Assembly (NCBI RefSeq): GCF_002968835.1
Contig: NZ_PKQK01000002.1
Span: 558,001 to 622,000 of the forward strand
DNA: 64,000 bases
Direction: 5' to 3'
Source of the DNA: Paenibacillus sp. PCH8
GTDB taxonomy: Bacteria > Bacillota > Bacilli > Paenibacillales > Paenibacillaceae
Below the pieces are notes generated by a model. It made no database searches. It had not been told where the DNA came from and saw nothing but the letters and a program-made list of their open reading frames with translations. A program made the translations under genes and the position numbers. This document shows positions 34,769 to 42,723 of the stretch, in pieces. Position 1 is the stretch's first letter. The number at the start of each line of letters is the position of its first letter.

Positions 34769-35009
34769 CCATATAAGTTGAATGCCGAGAATTACACGTT
34801 ATCGCAGAGTGCAGAACCGATCTGAAGAAACGAAGTGTTCGCCTTAAAGCTTTCTATAAGAAAGCTACATCGGAAGCCTACGCTTATCACCGGATTTCCT
34901 CCTAGTTAGAAAGGGGATTAAAGAAATCTGGGGATAACAGCGATCGGAAGATGGCACTGCACTCGGAGTGACCTCGTGTAAAGTTGGTCGCGTTCATCTT
35001 ATTATATGG
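34769..35009 (+). repeat. Structured intergenic repeat, copy 2 of 3
   Basis: About 240 bp between the riboswitch terminator and btuF. Outer arms are imperfectly inverted (CCATATAAGTTGAATGC against GCGTTCATCTTATTATATGG), as are inner arms TTACACG/CGTGTAA. The core has a hairpin AGCTTTCT/AGAAAGCT, the block ACATCGGAAGC, CGGATTTCC, AAATCTGGGGATAACAGCG and ACTCGGAGTG. Stem letters differ from the other copies while pairing persists. As it lies in the btuF leader, the btuFCD transcript carries its complement. Confidence 0.8.
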
Positions 35010-35015
35010 ACAACA

Positions 35016-35053
35016 ATAAAAATCCCCAATCCTTATATCAGGAAGAGGGATAA
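35016..35053 (-). terminator. Riboswitch terminator upstream of btuF
   Basis: On the minus strand, ATCCCTCTTCCT pairs with AGGATTGGGGAT around GATATA and is followed by TTTTATTG. It is about 100 bases downstream of the cobalamin aptamer and is the likely expression platform. Confidence 0.8.
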
Positions 35054-35149
35054 CGTCTCGCATATGGCGATCTGTACATGTTCAACGTATCGTTGTGCAT
35101 GCATATAGAACTGCCCGAAACGCTGTCCTTTCCTCGAAGGAACACCGGT

Positions 35150-35300
35150 TTGTACGTCCAGGGCAGGTAACCTGACTTACAGGAATGTATCCTGATTTAC
35201 AGTGGCGGGACCGTGCCGGATTTGCACCGACTTCCCTATTTCACCCGTATGCCATCCATGACTGCACAGAGCCATGAACGATTACTACATGCACGCGGGA
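35150..35300 (-). promoter_or_regulatory. Cobalamin riboswitch
   Basis: On the minus strand the aptamer reads AGGGAAGTCGGTGCAAATCC, GGCACGGTCCCGCCACTGTAA and then GTCAGGTTACCTGCCC, the standard conserved core; the B12-box segment GCCACTG is at 35200-35206. Boundaries are approximate. It precedes btuFCD and should shut down corrinoid import when adenosylcobalamin is plentiful. The stretch 35310-35434, up to cobC, shows no gene. Confidence 0.93.
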
Positions 35301-35434
35301 CCCTTGGTCGCTGATATGGATTAACCATTCAAGTGAGCCATCTGCACACATGTTCAGACTTCACAGCCTGCCACACGATACTACACATGCTAAAGCCACA
35401 CTTCTGTTGTGATTATAGGTTATATTGCACATCG

Positions 35435-36096
35435 TTACAACCCGATTCCCGGAAAATCCACCCTCTCGCCAGCCCATTGATCATCATGGTGGTCCAGCCG
35501 AACCCGTATCGCTTGTCCCGGAATCACCTGTGTATCCCAGAACCCCAAATTGGCAATGAGACGGGATAATGCATAACGGATTACACCGCCGTGCGTAACT
35601 ACAATTATGGTTGGCACGCCAGCCACACCTGATCGCAAGGGCATACCCTCAGACCTTACACATTCTTGCAAAAATGAATCGATTCGCGCGGCAAATGTCT
35701 GCCAAGGCTCTCCCCCGGTGGTGTTACCTCCTGCGGAGCATCAATCCAGTCCCGGTACTGTGGGTTGTGCTTGAGCTGATCATACGTCATGCCTTCCCAT
35801 TGTCCAAAATGAATCTCTCGCAGACGCGGGTCAAGCTTGACCCGTCCCGTAGGGTTAGGAACGATCAGCTCCAACGTCTGCTGACATCGCAACAGATCGC
35901 TGCAATACACCAAGCCTGTCGTCGGAACGTTGCTCAATTGCTCGCGTAGCGAAGCCAGTTCTCTTTCTGCATCCGTCAGCAAAGCGATATCGGTATGCCC
36001 CAGATATCTTTTTTCCACATTCCACGCGGTTGTGCCATGACGTATAAACAGAATATTTCGCTGTTGTGATCCATTCTGCTCTACAGTTACTTCCAT
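35435..36096 (-). pseudogene. cobC: Alpha-ribazole phosphatase-like histidine phosphatase with a one-base frameshift
   Basis: The first part (from ATG 36094-36096, GGAGG 9 bases upstream) is a histidine phosphatase: ILFIRHGTTAWN (catalytic RHG), RYLGHTDIAL, CSDLLRCQQTLEL and EIHFGQWEGMTYDQL. After TPPGE the frame runs into an early stop near 35656. In the next frame the expected continuation appears, EPWQTFAARIDSFLQECV, then PTIIVVTHGGVIRYAL with the second catalytic His, ending at 35435. One extra base in the C5 run at 35713-35717 joins the halves into about 220 residues. It would remove the phosphate from alpha-ribazole phosphate. Either broken or a sequencing error. Last gene of cobD-cbiZ-cbiB-cobC. 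Confidence 0.85.
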
Positions 36097-37115
36097 AACA
36101 ACGTACCTCCAGCAAGCCATATTCCAAGCGTCACCAATGTACATAGGATTACAAAAGAACCCGCCGACCAGAACATGAGCCGTGTCGTTCGTACAATATC
36201 CTCCGCTTCCATAGGACGTGTTGCCTCGCCCATATAGGCACGAAAAGAAGCCACCCCGTGATACACATTATGCCCACCGAGTCTGATCCCCAGCGCTCCG
36301 GCTACCGCCGATTCGGGAAAACCACTATTCGGACTTGGATGCAACCTCGCATCCCGGGATACCATACGTGCCGCACCTCGGGCATCCAGCTTCTTAACCC
36401 ATGCGCCCATGATCAGCAGAATAGCGGTAAGTCGTGCGGGAATCCAGTTCGCCCAATCATCCAGTCGAGCTGAAGCCCAGCCGAGATGCAGATACTTCTC
36501 ATTTTTATAACCAACCATGGAATCCAATGTATTCACAGCACGATAGGCCATCGCAAGTGGCGCACCACCAATTAACGCATAGAACAACGGAGACACGATG
36601 GCATCCACAATGTTCTCTGCTACCGTTTCCACTGTTCCCCGTACGACCTCAGGTTCATCCAGATGAGCTGTATCTCGTCCCACAATCATGCCAAGTGAAC
36701 GTCTTGCGGCCGGCCAATCCTTCTGAACCAGATGGTGGTACACCTCCATACCTGCATCCTTTAAGCCTTTGGAAGCAATGGTGGTCGCGATAAGCACCAC
36801 TTCTGCCACTGCCGCTATAACAGGATGAATGAGACCCAGCACATATACGACTCCCCAGGTGACTGCAAACGCACCACCCGCAATGAGAAGCGGAAATAAC
36901 AGACCGGCCTTTTTCAGCCCGGAATCCGTGTTCATACGTGATCGAATAATACGTTCCAACGCAGTGATCGCTTTCCCCATGCCAATGACCGGATGAGGAA
37001 TCCAGCGCGGATCACCGATGCATCGATCAAGCAGATAAGCTCCTACAATAATCCAGGCACCTGCCATGCCCGTCCAGAACGGCCAAGAGAGTAGTTCCCC
37101 TATCTGAAATGTCAT
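36087..37115 (-). CDS. cbiB: Adenosylcobinamide-phosphate synthase (CbiB/CobD-type membrane protein)
   Basis: A 342-residue membrane enzyme that attaches aminopropanol (phosphate) to cobyric acid. Family landmarks are AYLLDRCIGDPRWIPHPVIGMGKAI (residues about 18-43), the LGMIVGRDTAHLDEPEVVRGTVETVAENIVDAIVSPLFYALIGGAPLAMAYRAVNTLDSMVGYKNEKY block, and DARLHPSPNSGFPESAVAGALGIRLGG. The start is ATG 37113-37115, with AGGAG 9-10 bases upstream; a GTG at 37139 lies before that site. It overlaps cbiZ by four bases and cobC by about ten. It uses the aminopropanol phosphate made by CobD. Confidence 0.94.
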   Translation of the reverse strand: MTFQIGELLSWPFWTGMAGAWIIVGAYLLDRCIGDPRWIPHPVIGMGKAITALERIIRSRMNTDSGLKKAGLLFPLLIAGGAFAVTWGVVYVLGLIHPVIAAVAEVVLIATTIASKGLKDAGMEVYHHLVQKDWPAARRSLGMIVGRDTAHLDEPEVVRGTVETVAENIVDAIVSPLFYALIGGAPLAMAYRAVNTLDSMVGYKNEKYLHLGWASARLDDWANWIPARLTAILLIMGAWVKKLDARGAARMVSRDARLHPSPNSGFPESAVAGALGIRLGGHNVYHGVASFRAYMGEATRPMEAEDIVRTTRLMFWSAGSFVILCTLVTLGIWLAGGTLLWK

Positions 37116-37963
37116 TTCTCCCTGCTCCTCGCTTTCCACTGCTGTCCTGCTTGCAGGCTTTCCGTGATCGTATCGTACACCAGTCTGCTGATGGCTGCAC
37201 CCATGACCGTAGCCGTTCCGGCGTAAGCAATTAATGGTTTTTGCTCATCTGTCGCCTGTCTTACCGCGAGCACGATGGCATCGGTTGTTGTACCGGTGGC
37301 GGTAAGCCCATTTTCCGAATCTGCCACACCAAAATCAGCCAGCGCCGCCGCTTTGGCTTCCACTGCCGTCTGAATTGCATTAACCATCGCCCCGGATGTC
37401 ATGCGTCCGTTCATCCAGAGCATGACATTGATCGTACCCGGAATATAGAAATCCATTGTAGAAGTACAAGTTTGGGTTTGTGCTACAGGTGCTATAGGAA
37501 CAGATACGGGTATCGTGGTCGCCTCATTTATGTTTCCCGCAGCATCAAATATGGTTCTCGCGGAACCTGCCCGTGCAGCATTGGACACTCCAGCTGTCGT
37601 ACAACAAAGAAGGCCAAATTCATCACTCACGTACTCCAAAATAGACGTATGCTCCAACCTTACAGCCGTGAGCAACCCCGCGCATTGATCAGGCCGCTCC
37701 TGCCATTCATTCAGGGAGTGTTCTATGTCACGGGGTGGGTCATCACACCGATAATGACGGTCCACATAGATGTTAAATATCCGATCCAGTTCGAGCATCC
37801 CGCCACCGTAGACCGCACTGGAAAGTGCAGTGGCCACAACAGGACTGACAGCCTTGATATGTCGAGTATGTGCAATGATTCTCAGCTCGGGCCATGAAGA
37901 GGAAAGATATTCGCTATTGTCCGTCTCTGCGTTCAAGTAGTAATTATAGAACGGGAGTGTCAT
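37112..37963 (-). CDS. cbiZ: Adenosylcobinamide amidohydrolase
   Basis: A 283-residue protein matching CbiZ, which cuts the aminopropanol side chain from (adenosyl)cobinamide or pseudocobalamin to give cobyric acid, allowing imported corrinoids to be rebuilt with another lower ligand. Seen are SSAVYGGGM, the VSNAARAGS segment, GTINVMLWMNGRMTSGAMVNAIQTAVEAKAAAL, and the conserved GLTATGTTTDAIVLAV followed by YAGTATVMGAAI. The start is uncertain among GTG 37975, ATG 37972 and ATG 37963; the last has AGGTG about 9 bases upstream. It overlaps the end of cobD and shares four bases with cbiB. Confidence 0.9.
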   Translation of the reverse strand: MTLPFYNYYLNAETDNSEYLSSSWPELRIIAHTRHIKAVSPVVATALSSAVYGGGMLELDRIFNIYVDRHYRCDDPPRDIEHSLNEWQERPDQCAGLLTAVRLEHTSILEYVSDEFGLLCCTTAGVSNAARAGSARTIFDAAGNINEATTIPVSVPIAPVAQTQTCTSTMDFYIPGTINVMLWMNGRMTSGAMVNAIQTAVEAKAAALADFGVADSENGLTATGTTTDAIVLAVRQATDEQKPLIAYAGTATVMGAAISRLVYDTITESLQAGQQWKARSREK

Positions 37964-39113
37964 TGCATGCATCACCTACCCTGATCTTCTGGTTCTGTCT
38001 GGCGCTCTGTTCTGTGTGTAGATATCCCATTACAACGCCAATGCTCTCAAGTACACGCGCATTGGCCTCTGCGTCCTTAACCGCCAAGCGAACATGTCGT
38101 TCACCAAGTCCCGGATACATGGCGCAGCTACGAATTAGAATTCCGCGCTTACCCAGAGCATCCTGCATGGATGCAGCTGTCCACGGCTCTGGCAGTCGCA
38201 CCAGAACAAAATTCGCTTCTCCCGGCGTTACCTCACATCCATACGCTTCAAGTCCCTCAGTGAGCCGCACACGTTCCTGAGCGATCTGTGTCATCGTCTC
38301 CCGTTCGAACCGTTCTCCACTGCGCAGACATGCTTCACCTGCAATTAAAGCCAATCCGTTAACACTCCAAGTCACTTGTTTCCCGGTCATGGCACGAATG
38401 TATTCCGGCCGTCCCAGCGCATAACCCAGACGCAGACCTGGAATGGCATAGAACTTCGTCATCGAGCGAATGATGATCACCTGTGAGTATTCTGCCAGTC
38501 TGGGTGCAAGAGATTGACGCTGAGGTTCAGGAATAAAGTCCATAAATGCTTCATCGATTACCAGGACAGTACCTGTTTTCTCGGCTTTGCGGGCAAAACG
38601 ATGTAATACCTCCACGGGATACTGTACCCCGTTCGGGTTGTTGGGCTGGCCCAGAAACAGCAGGTCTACCCGTTCCATCAGCTGTTCAATGTCCTCAGGT
38701 TCTGCACGCCACTGCAGCTCCTCCCGTCCCTCAACATGATGGACTTCCGCACCGAATTGTCGTGCTAAAGAACGATATTCGGAGAATCCGGGCTCCACTG
38801 CGCCGACCTTCTGCGGGGAAAGTCCGAGCAAGATCAGCGCCATGCTTTCGGCAGCGCCATTACCCACCGAAATATGGTCCTGTGGAACACCCAAACGTTC
38901 ACTGAGTAATGATTTGAAACCACGATGACCCGGATCAGGATAACGAAGAACCGATTGCAATCCTTTCTCCAAAGCCTCCAACACTTCCTTTGGTGGGCCC
39001 AGCGGATTAATGTTGGCGCTAAAATCGAAAAAATCCGCAGCGCTCCCTCCAAACCGGGAAGCGGCCGTCTCCACGTCACCGCCATGTCCGAAAACTTCGA
39101 TATAACCGGTCAT
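37944..39113 (-). CDS. cobD: Threonine-phosphate decarboxylase
   Basis: A 389-residue class II aminotransferase-fold, PLP-dependent enzyme that decarboxylates L-threonine-3-phosphate to (R)-1-amino-2-propanol phosphate, the linker in cobalamin. Features are HGGDVETAASRFG at the N-terminus, FSANINPLGPPKEVLEAL, VGNGAAESMALIL, GQPNNPNG, VLVIDEAFMDF and the PLP-lysine segment RSMTKFYAIPGLRLGYALG. The gene family also contains histidinol-phosphate aminotransferases, but the N-terminal HGG motif and cobalamin neighbours fix the assignment. First gene of cobD-cbiZ-cbiB-cobC; no riboswitch was seen in front of it. Confidence 0.92.
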   Translation of the reverse strand: MTGYIEVFGHGGDVETAASRFGGSAADFFDFSANINPLGPPKEVLEALEKGLQSVLRYPDPGHRGFKSLLSERLGVPQDHISVGNGAAESMALILLGLSPQKVGAVEPGFSEYRSLARQFGAEVHHVEGREELQWRAEPEDIEQLMERVDLLFLGQPNNPNGVQYPVEVLHRFARKAEKTGTVLVIDEAFMDFIPEPQRQSLAPRLAEYSQVIIIRSMTKFYAIPGLRLGYALGRPEYIRAMTGKQVTWSVNGLALIAGEACLRSGERFERETMTQIAQERVRLTEGLEAYGCEVTPGEANFVLVRLPEPWTAASMQDALGKRGILIRSCAMYPGLGERHVRLAVKDAEANARVLESIGVVMGYLHTEQSARQNQKIRVGDACNDTPVL

Positions 39114-39249
39114 TCTTCCGTCACCCTTTCTACATGTCCTTTTTATTATGGATGGCGTGAGAGGTACGGGTCAATCCCGTTTTGCAAGTCTTTCTGCCAT
39201 GCTGCAAGTTGCTCGTTCGTGGCGCCCCTTAGTGCTACTTCTAATTCCT

Positions 39250-39278
39250 TTGTGTCCCATCCACAATTCGTTTACAAT
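39250..39278 (+). promoter_or_regulatory. Candidate promoter of the lipoate ligase gene
   Basis: TTGTGT (39250-39255), a 17-base spacer and TACAAT (39273-39278), about 87 bases upstream of the ATG at 39366. Confidence 0.5.
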
Positions 39279-39365
39279 AGAAGAGGAATTTCGGTTCCGT
39301 TTGTTTTACAAAGTTCACTACATAGGGGATTTCAATCCCTTACATATATTAATGGAGGAATGACC

Positions 39366-40370
39366 ATGCTGTTTGTTGATAACCAGGGCATTACAGATCC
39401 TTCTGTAAACCTCGCGATCGAGGAGTACATTCTGAAGCATCTGCCGATGGAGGATGACAGTTATCTGTTGTTCTACATCAATCGCCCGTCCATTATTATC
39501 GGAAAGCACCAGAATACCATTGAAGAGATTAACATTGAATATGTTCAGGATAACGGTGTGCAGGTCGTCCGTCGTCTCTCGGGAGGTGGAGCGGTATACC
39601 ACGATCTCGGTAACCTGAATTTCAGTTTTATTACAGCCGATGACGGTCAATCCTTCCACAACTTCCGCAAGTTCACCCAGCCTGTGGTTGAAGCGTTGGA
39701 GAAGCTTGGCGTCAATGCCGAGTTGACCGGACGTAATGATCTGCAAGTCGGAGAAAAGAAAATTTCGGGTAATGCCCAATTCTCCACGCGTGGACGCATG
39801 TTCAGTCACGGCACGTTGATGTTCAACCTGAATCTGGATCATGTACAGGCATCCCTGAACGTGAATCCCGAGAAATTCAAGTCCAAGAGCACCAAATCCG
39901 TGCGCAGCCGGGTCGCCAACATTCGTAATCTGATCGACAGCAACCTGACGATTGAACAATTCCGTGATGAGCTGTTACGCCATATTTTCCGGATGGAGCC
40001 ACAGGACGTCCCGCAATATACGCTTACAGAGAAAGATTGGGACAAGATCAAGGAAATCTCTGCCGAGCGTTATAACAACTGGGACTGGAACTACGGTCTG
40101 TCGCCTGAAAGCAATGTGAAGCATACCCGCAAGTTCCCTGTCGGCATTATCGATCTGCGCATGAACATCAAGGATGGACGCATTGAGGATATCAAAATCT
40201 TTGGCGACTTCTTCGGTGTAGGCGATGTGGCGGATATTGAAGATATGCTACGTGGCAAGCGTTATGAGGAATCCGAGGTGCGGACTGCACTTGAGGGTCT
40301 GGATGTTAAACATTACTTCGGCAACCTGGAGCTGGAAGACTTTATTGGCCTTGTATTCCTGGAAGAATAG
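39366..40370 (+). CDS. lplJ: Lipoate--protein ligase
   Basis: A 334-residue enzyme that activates free lipoate with ATP and attaches it to the lysine of E2 or GcvH lipoyl domains. Family motifs are the N-terminal NLAIEEYIL, INRPSIIIGKHQNTIEEIN, RRLSGGGAVYHDLGNLNFSFI (residues about 68-90) and GRNDLQVGEKKISGNAQFSTRGRMFSHGTLMF with the catalytic Lys. The C-terminal accessory domain (about 245-334) contains WNYGLSPESN. The start is ATG 39366, with TGGAGGAATG upstream; a longer frame from 38925 lies over cobD and is not used. Single gene followed by repeat copy 3. Confidence 0.93.
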   Translation: MLFVDNQGITDPSVNLAIEEYILKHLPMEDDSYLLFYINRPSIIIGKHQNTIEEINIEYVQDNGVQVVRRLSGGGAVYHDLGNLNFSFITADDGQSFHNFRKFTQPVVEALEKLGVNAELTGRNDLQVGEKKISGNAQFSTRGRMFSHGTLMFNLNLDHVQASLNVNPEKFKSKSTKSVRSRVANIRNLIDSNLTIEQFRDELLRHIFRMEPQDVPQYTLTEKDWDKIKEISAERYNNWDWNYGLSPESNVKHTRKFPVGIIDLRMNIKDGRIEDIKIFGDFFGVGDVADIEDMLRGKRYEESEVRTALEGLDVKHYFGNLELEDFIGLVFLEE

Positions 40371-40394
40371 GATTTAGATGTAAGTATAGTTTTA

Positions 40395-40613
40395 GAATGA
40401 AGTCTAATATTACACGGTAACGGAGAAGACAGAATTCATTTGGAGAAGCGAAGCGTTCGCCTAAAGCTTTTTGAAAAAAAGCTACATCGGAAGCATATGC
40501 TTATCAACGGATTTCCCCATGGGGAATGGAATCAAAAAAATTCGGGGATAACAGCGTTCAAAAGATGAATCTGTATTCGGAGTGGCCTCGTGTAAAACTT
40601 ATTTTTTCGTTCG
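40395..40613 (+). repeat. Structured intergenic repeat, copy 3 of 3
   Basis: About 220 bp between lplJ and the HAD gene, in the same orientation as copies 1 and 2. Arms TTACACG/CGTGTAA and ACAGAATTCAT/ATGAATCTGT pair. The core has hairpin AGCTTTTT/AAAAAGCT (AGCTTTCT/AGAAAGCT in copy 2), ACATCGGAAGCATATGCT, CGGATTTCCCC around a TTCCCCATGGGGAA hairpin (CCTTT/AAAGG in copy 1), then CGGGGATAACAGCG. The paired changes indicate that the structure is being kept. Confidence 0.8.
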
Positions 40614-40650
40614 TTAGCATAGATACAGATAAAAAAGGAGAGAAACTCAG

Positions 40651-41454
40651 ATGACCTACAAATTAATTGCAATCGATATTGATGACACACTTATTAACGA
40701 CAATAAGGAAGTAACCCCTGCTACACAGACTGCACTGGAACAAGCCGTTGCCCATGGCGTAGTTGTAACACTGGCGACTGGACGCGCCTATGCATCTGCA
40801 CAAGCACTTGCACGCCAAACGAAGCTGAACGTACCGATCATTACGTATCAAGGTGCATTGGTGAAAAACTTGCTGGACGAGAAAGTCCTCTATGAGCGCT
40901 ACGTTCCGAAGGACGCTTCACGCAAACTGTACGACTATTGCCTGGAGAACAATCTCCACCTGCAAACGTACATCGACGACAAGTTGTATGCTCGTGAAGA
41001 AAACGACAAACTGCGTGATTATGCCAAATTGAATGGCACACAATATTACATCGAATCTGATTTCATCAAAGTAATTGAACAAAAAACACCGAAATTGCTT
41101 ATCATCGATGAGCCAGACTACTTGGATAAGGTTGCCGTTGACCTGCGTGAATTGCTTGGACCACAAGTGCATATCACGAAATCCAAACCGTACTTCCTGG
41201 AGATCATGCATAATGAAGGAACTAAAGGCCACGCCCTTACTTTCCTGGCAGACCACTTCGGTCATCAATTGAGCGAGTGCATTGCCATTGGCGACTCATG
41301 GAACGACCATGAGATGCTGGAAGTTGCAGGACTTGGCGTAGCGATGGGCAATGCCATCCCTGCTCTTAAAGAACTGGCTGATTACATTACGGCGAGCAAT
41401 AACGAAGATGGCGTAAAAGAGGTTATCGAGAAGTTTGTATTGAACGCAGAGTAA
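40651..41454 (+). CDS. Cof-type HAD-superfamily phosphatase
   Basis: A 267-residue haloacid-dehalogenase superfamily hydrolase of the Cof (class IIB) type. Motif I is AIDIDDTLIND (nucleophile Asp9, acid Asp11), motif II is TLATGRAYA, motif III has the Lys near ILEIMHNEGTKGHAL, and motif IV is AIGDSWNDHEML. A substrate cap (about 85-190) lies between motifs II and III. Such enzymes remove phosphate from sugar phosphates, flavin or pyridoxal phosphate; the substrate is not determined here. AAAGGAGAG precedes the start, and a terminator lies about 55 bases past the stop. Confidence 0.9.
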   Translation: MTYKLIAIDIDDTLINDNKEVTPATQTALEQAVAHGVVVTLATGRAYASAQALARQTKLNVPIITYQGALVKNLLDEKVLYERYVPKDASRKLYDYCLENNLHLQTYIDDKLYAREENDKLRDYAKLNGTQYYIESDFIKVIEQKTPKLLIIDEPDYLDKVAVDLRELLGPQVHITKSKPYFLEIMHNEGTKGHALTFLADHFGHQLSECIAIGDSWNDHEMLEVAGLGVAMGNAIPALKELADYITASNNEDGVKEVIEKFVLNAE

Positions 41455-41510
41455 AGTTTCAAGCGAAGCGTATTTTGCATTAAAATGTGTTTTGGTCAAA
41501 ACACAAAATA

Positions 41511-41552
41511 AACAGCCCTGCACAGCGATAACTCGCTTGTGCAGGGCTGTTC
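41511..41552. terminator. Bidirectional terminator hairpin
   Basis: AACAGCCCTGCACA pairs with TGTGCAGGGCTGTT across GCGATAACTCGCT (itself able to pair). It separates the HAD gene from the convergent EamA gene. The T-tract is weak on the plus strand. Confidence 0.75.
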
Positions 41553-41665
41553 TAATGATCAGGGGATTGCACCATACAGCAGAATACCTGCAAATAACAA
41601 TATTGCTCCAGTTTTTGTCTGTTATCCACGGTTCCTTCCTCATTCCAGTGCAGAAATACGATCCC

Positions 41666-42604
41666 CTATTTCACCACAGGTTTGGAGGTTTGAACTACCG
41701 AATTGGAACGACTTCTTTTCCAGAGCCACCCCATGACTTTCTCATTCATCGCGAGCAAACCTGAAACAGTCAGTGCAACACCGATCCACGTAATCCAGCC
41801 AACATGCTCATCATAGACAACAGCCCCAAGCCCGACAGCAATAGGCGGAGAAATGTACAACCAGGTTGCCGGGAACAGCGGATTCGTGCGTGACATGATC
41901 CAGTAGAACAGACTGTGACCAACCATCGAGCCAACTACAGTCAAATAAATCACGGACGTTACAGCAGGCACCCAATCCAAAGCAGACAGGTTCCAGGATT
42001 CTGTCACCGCTGAGAGCAAGCTTAACAACAGTCCCCCATACATCATCTGCACTGCGTTGATCGCCACCGGACTCGTTTCCTTGAACTGGTTAATAACCTT
42101 CTTGGAGTATATCGCACCTGCGGAATAACACACTTCTCCCACCAGAACGGCAATACAGCCCCAAAGCCATAGTGGACTCCCACCAAACGACACACCTGGC
42201 AGAACCACAAGCACTACTCCGGCAAAACCGATTAGACATCCGGTAATCATGCGCGCAGATGTTTTTTGCCGCAACAAAGCAGTCTGCATCACCATAATCA
42301 TGAGTGGGCCTGTAGCTGACAGAATGGCACCAACGCCCGAACTTATATATTGTTCTGCCCAATATAAGGTTGCAAATGTACCGAACGTCAGACCGGCACC
42401 TGTAATGAGCATTTCTTTACGCCATAGTAGGGAAACATTGACTTTGCCTTTCATCCACATCCATGTAAACATCAAAGCCCCTGCAATGATAAAACGGAGT
42501 CCAGCTGACAGAAAAGGCGGCATACCTGCTTCCACTCCAATTTTGATTGCCAGAAACGTTGTTCCAAAAATAAGACACATTATCGTAAATGCTACTCCAA
42601 CCAT
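41666..42604 (-). CDS. EamA/DMT-family transporter
   Basis: A 312-residue membrane protein with ten predicted helices in two EamA repeats (residues about 5-130 and 145-290), the layout of drug/metabolite exporters. Repeat landmarks include FLAIKIGVEAGMPPFLSAGLRFIIAGAL and, in the second half, WITWIGVALTVSGL. The likely role is export of an amino acid or small metabolite. GGAGGGGCT lies before the ATG. It is divergently arranged with a MocR-type PLP regulator, which often controls such a neighbour, so the substrate may be related to amino acids or pyridoxal. Inference only. Confidence 0.88.
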   Translation of the reverse strand: MVGVAFTIMCLIFGTTFLAIKIGVEAGMPPFLSAGLRFIIAGALMFTWMWMKGKVNVSLLWRKEMLITGAGLTFGTFATLYWAEQYISSGVGAILSATGPLMIMVMQTALLRQKTSARMITGCLIGFAGVVLVVLPGVSFGGSPLWLWGCIAVLVGEVCYSAGAIYSKKVINQFKETSPVAINAVQMMYGGLLLSLLSAVTESWNLSALDWVPAVTSVIYLTVVGSMVGHSLFYWIMSRTNPLFPATWLYISPPIAVGLGAVVYDEHVGWITWIGVALTVSGLLAMNEKVMGWLWKRSRSNSVVQTSKPVVK

Positions 42605-42723
42605 GCTAGCCCCTCCTTCATCTGTTCTCCATCATATCGCATGGTCTACAGAACAGAAGGAATAAAACAGAACAGTTTTCTCCCGTTTGCTGTTACAATG
42701 GATTTCAAAGGAGTGTGAGCCGG

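Noticed and set aside
39114..39365. Upstream extension of the lipoate ligase to 38925
   Set aside because: The added residues lie antisense to cobD and in the promoter region; the family N-terminus and ribosome binding site fit 39366.
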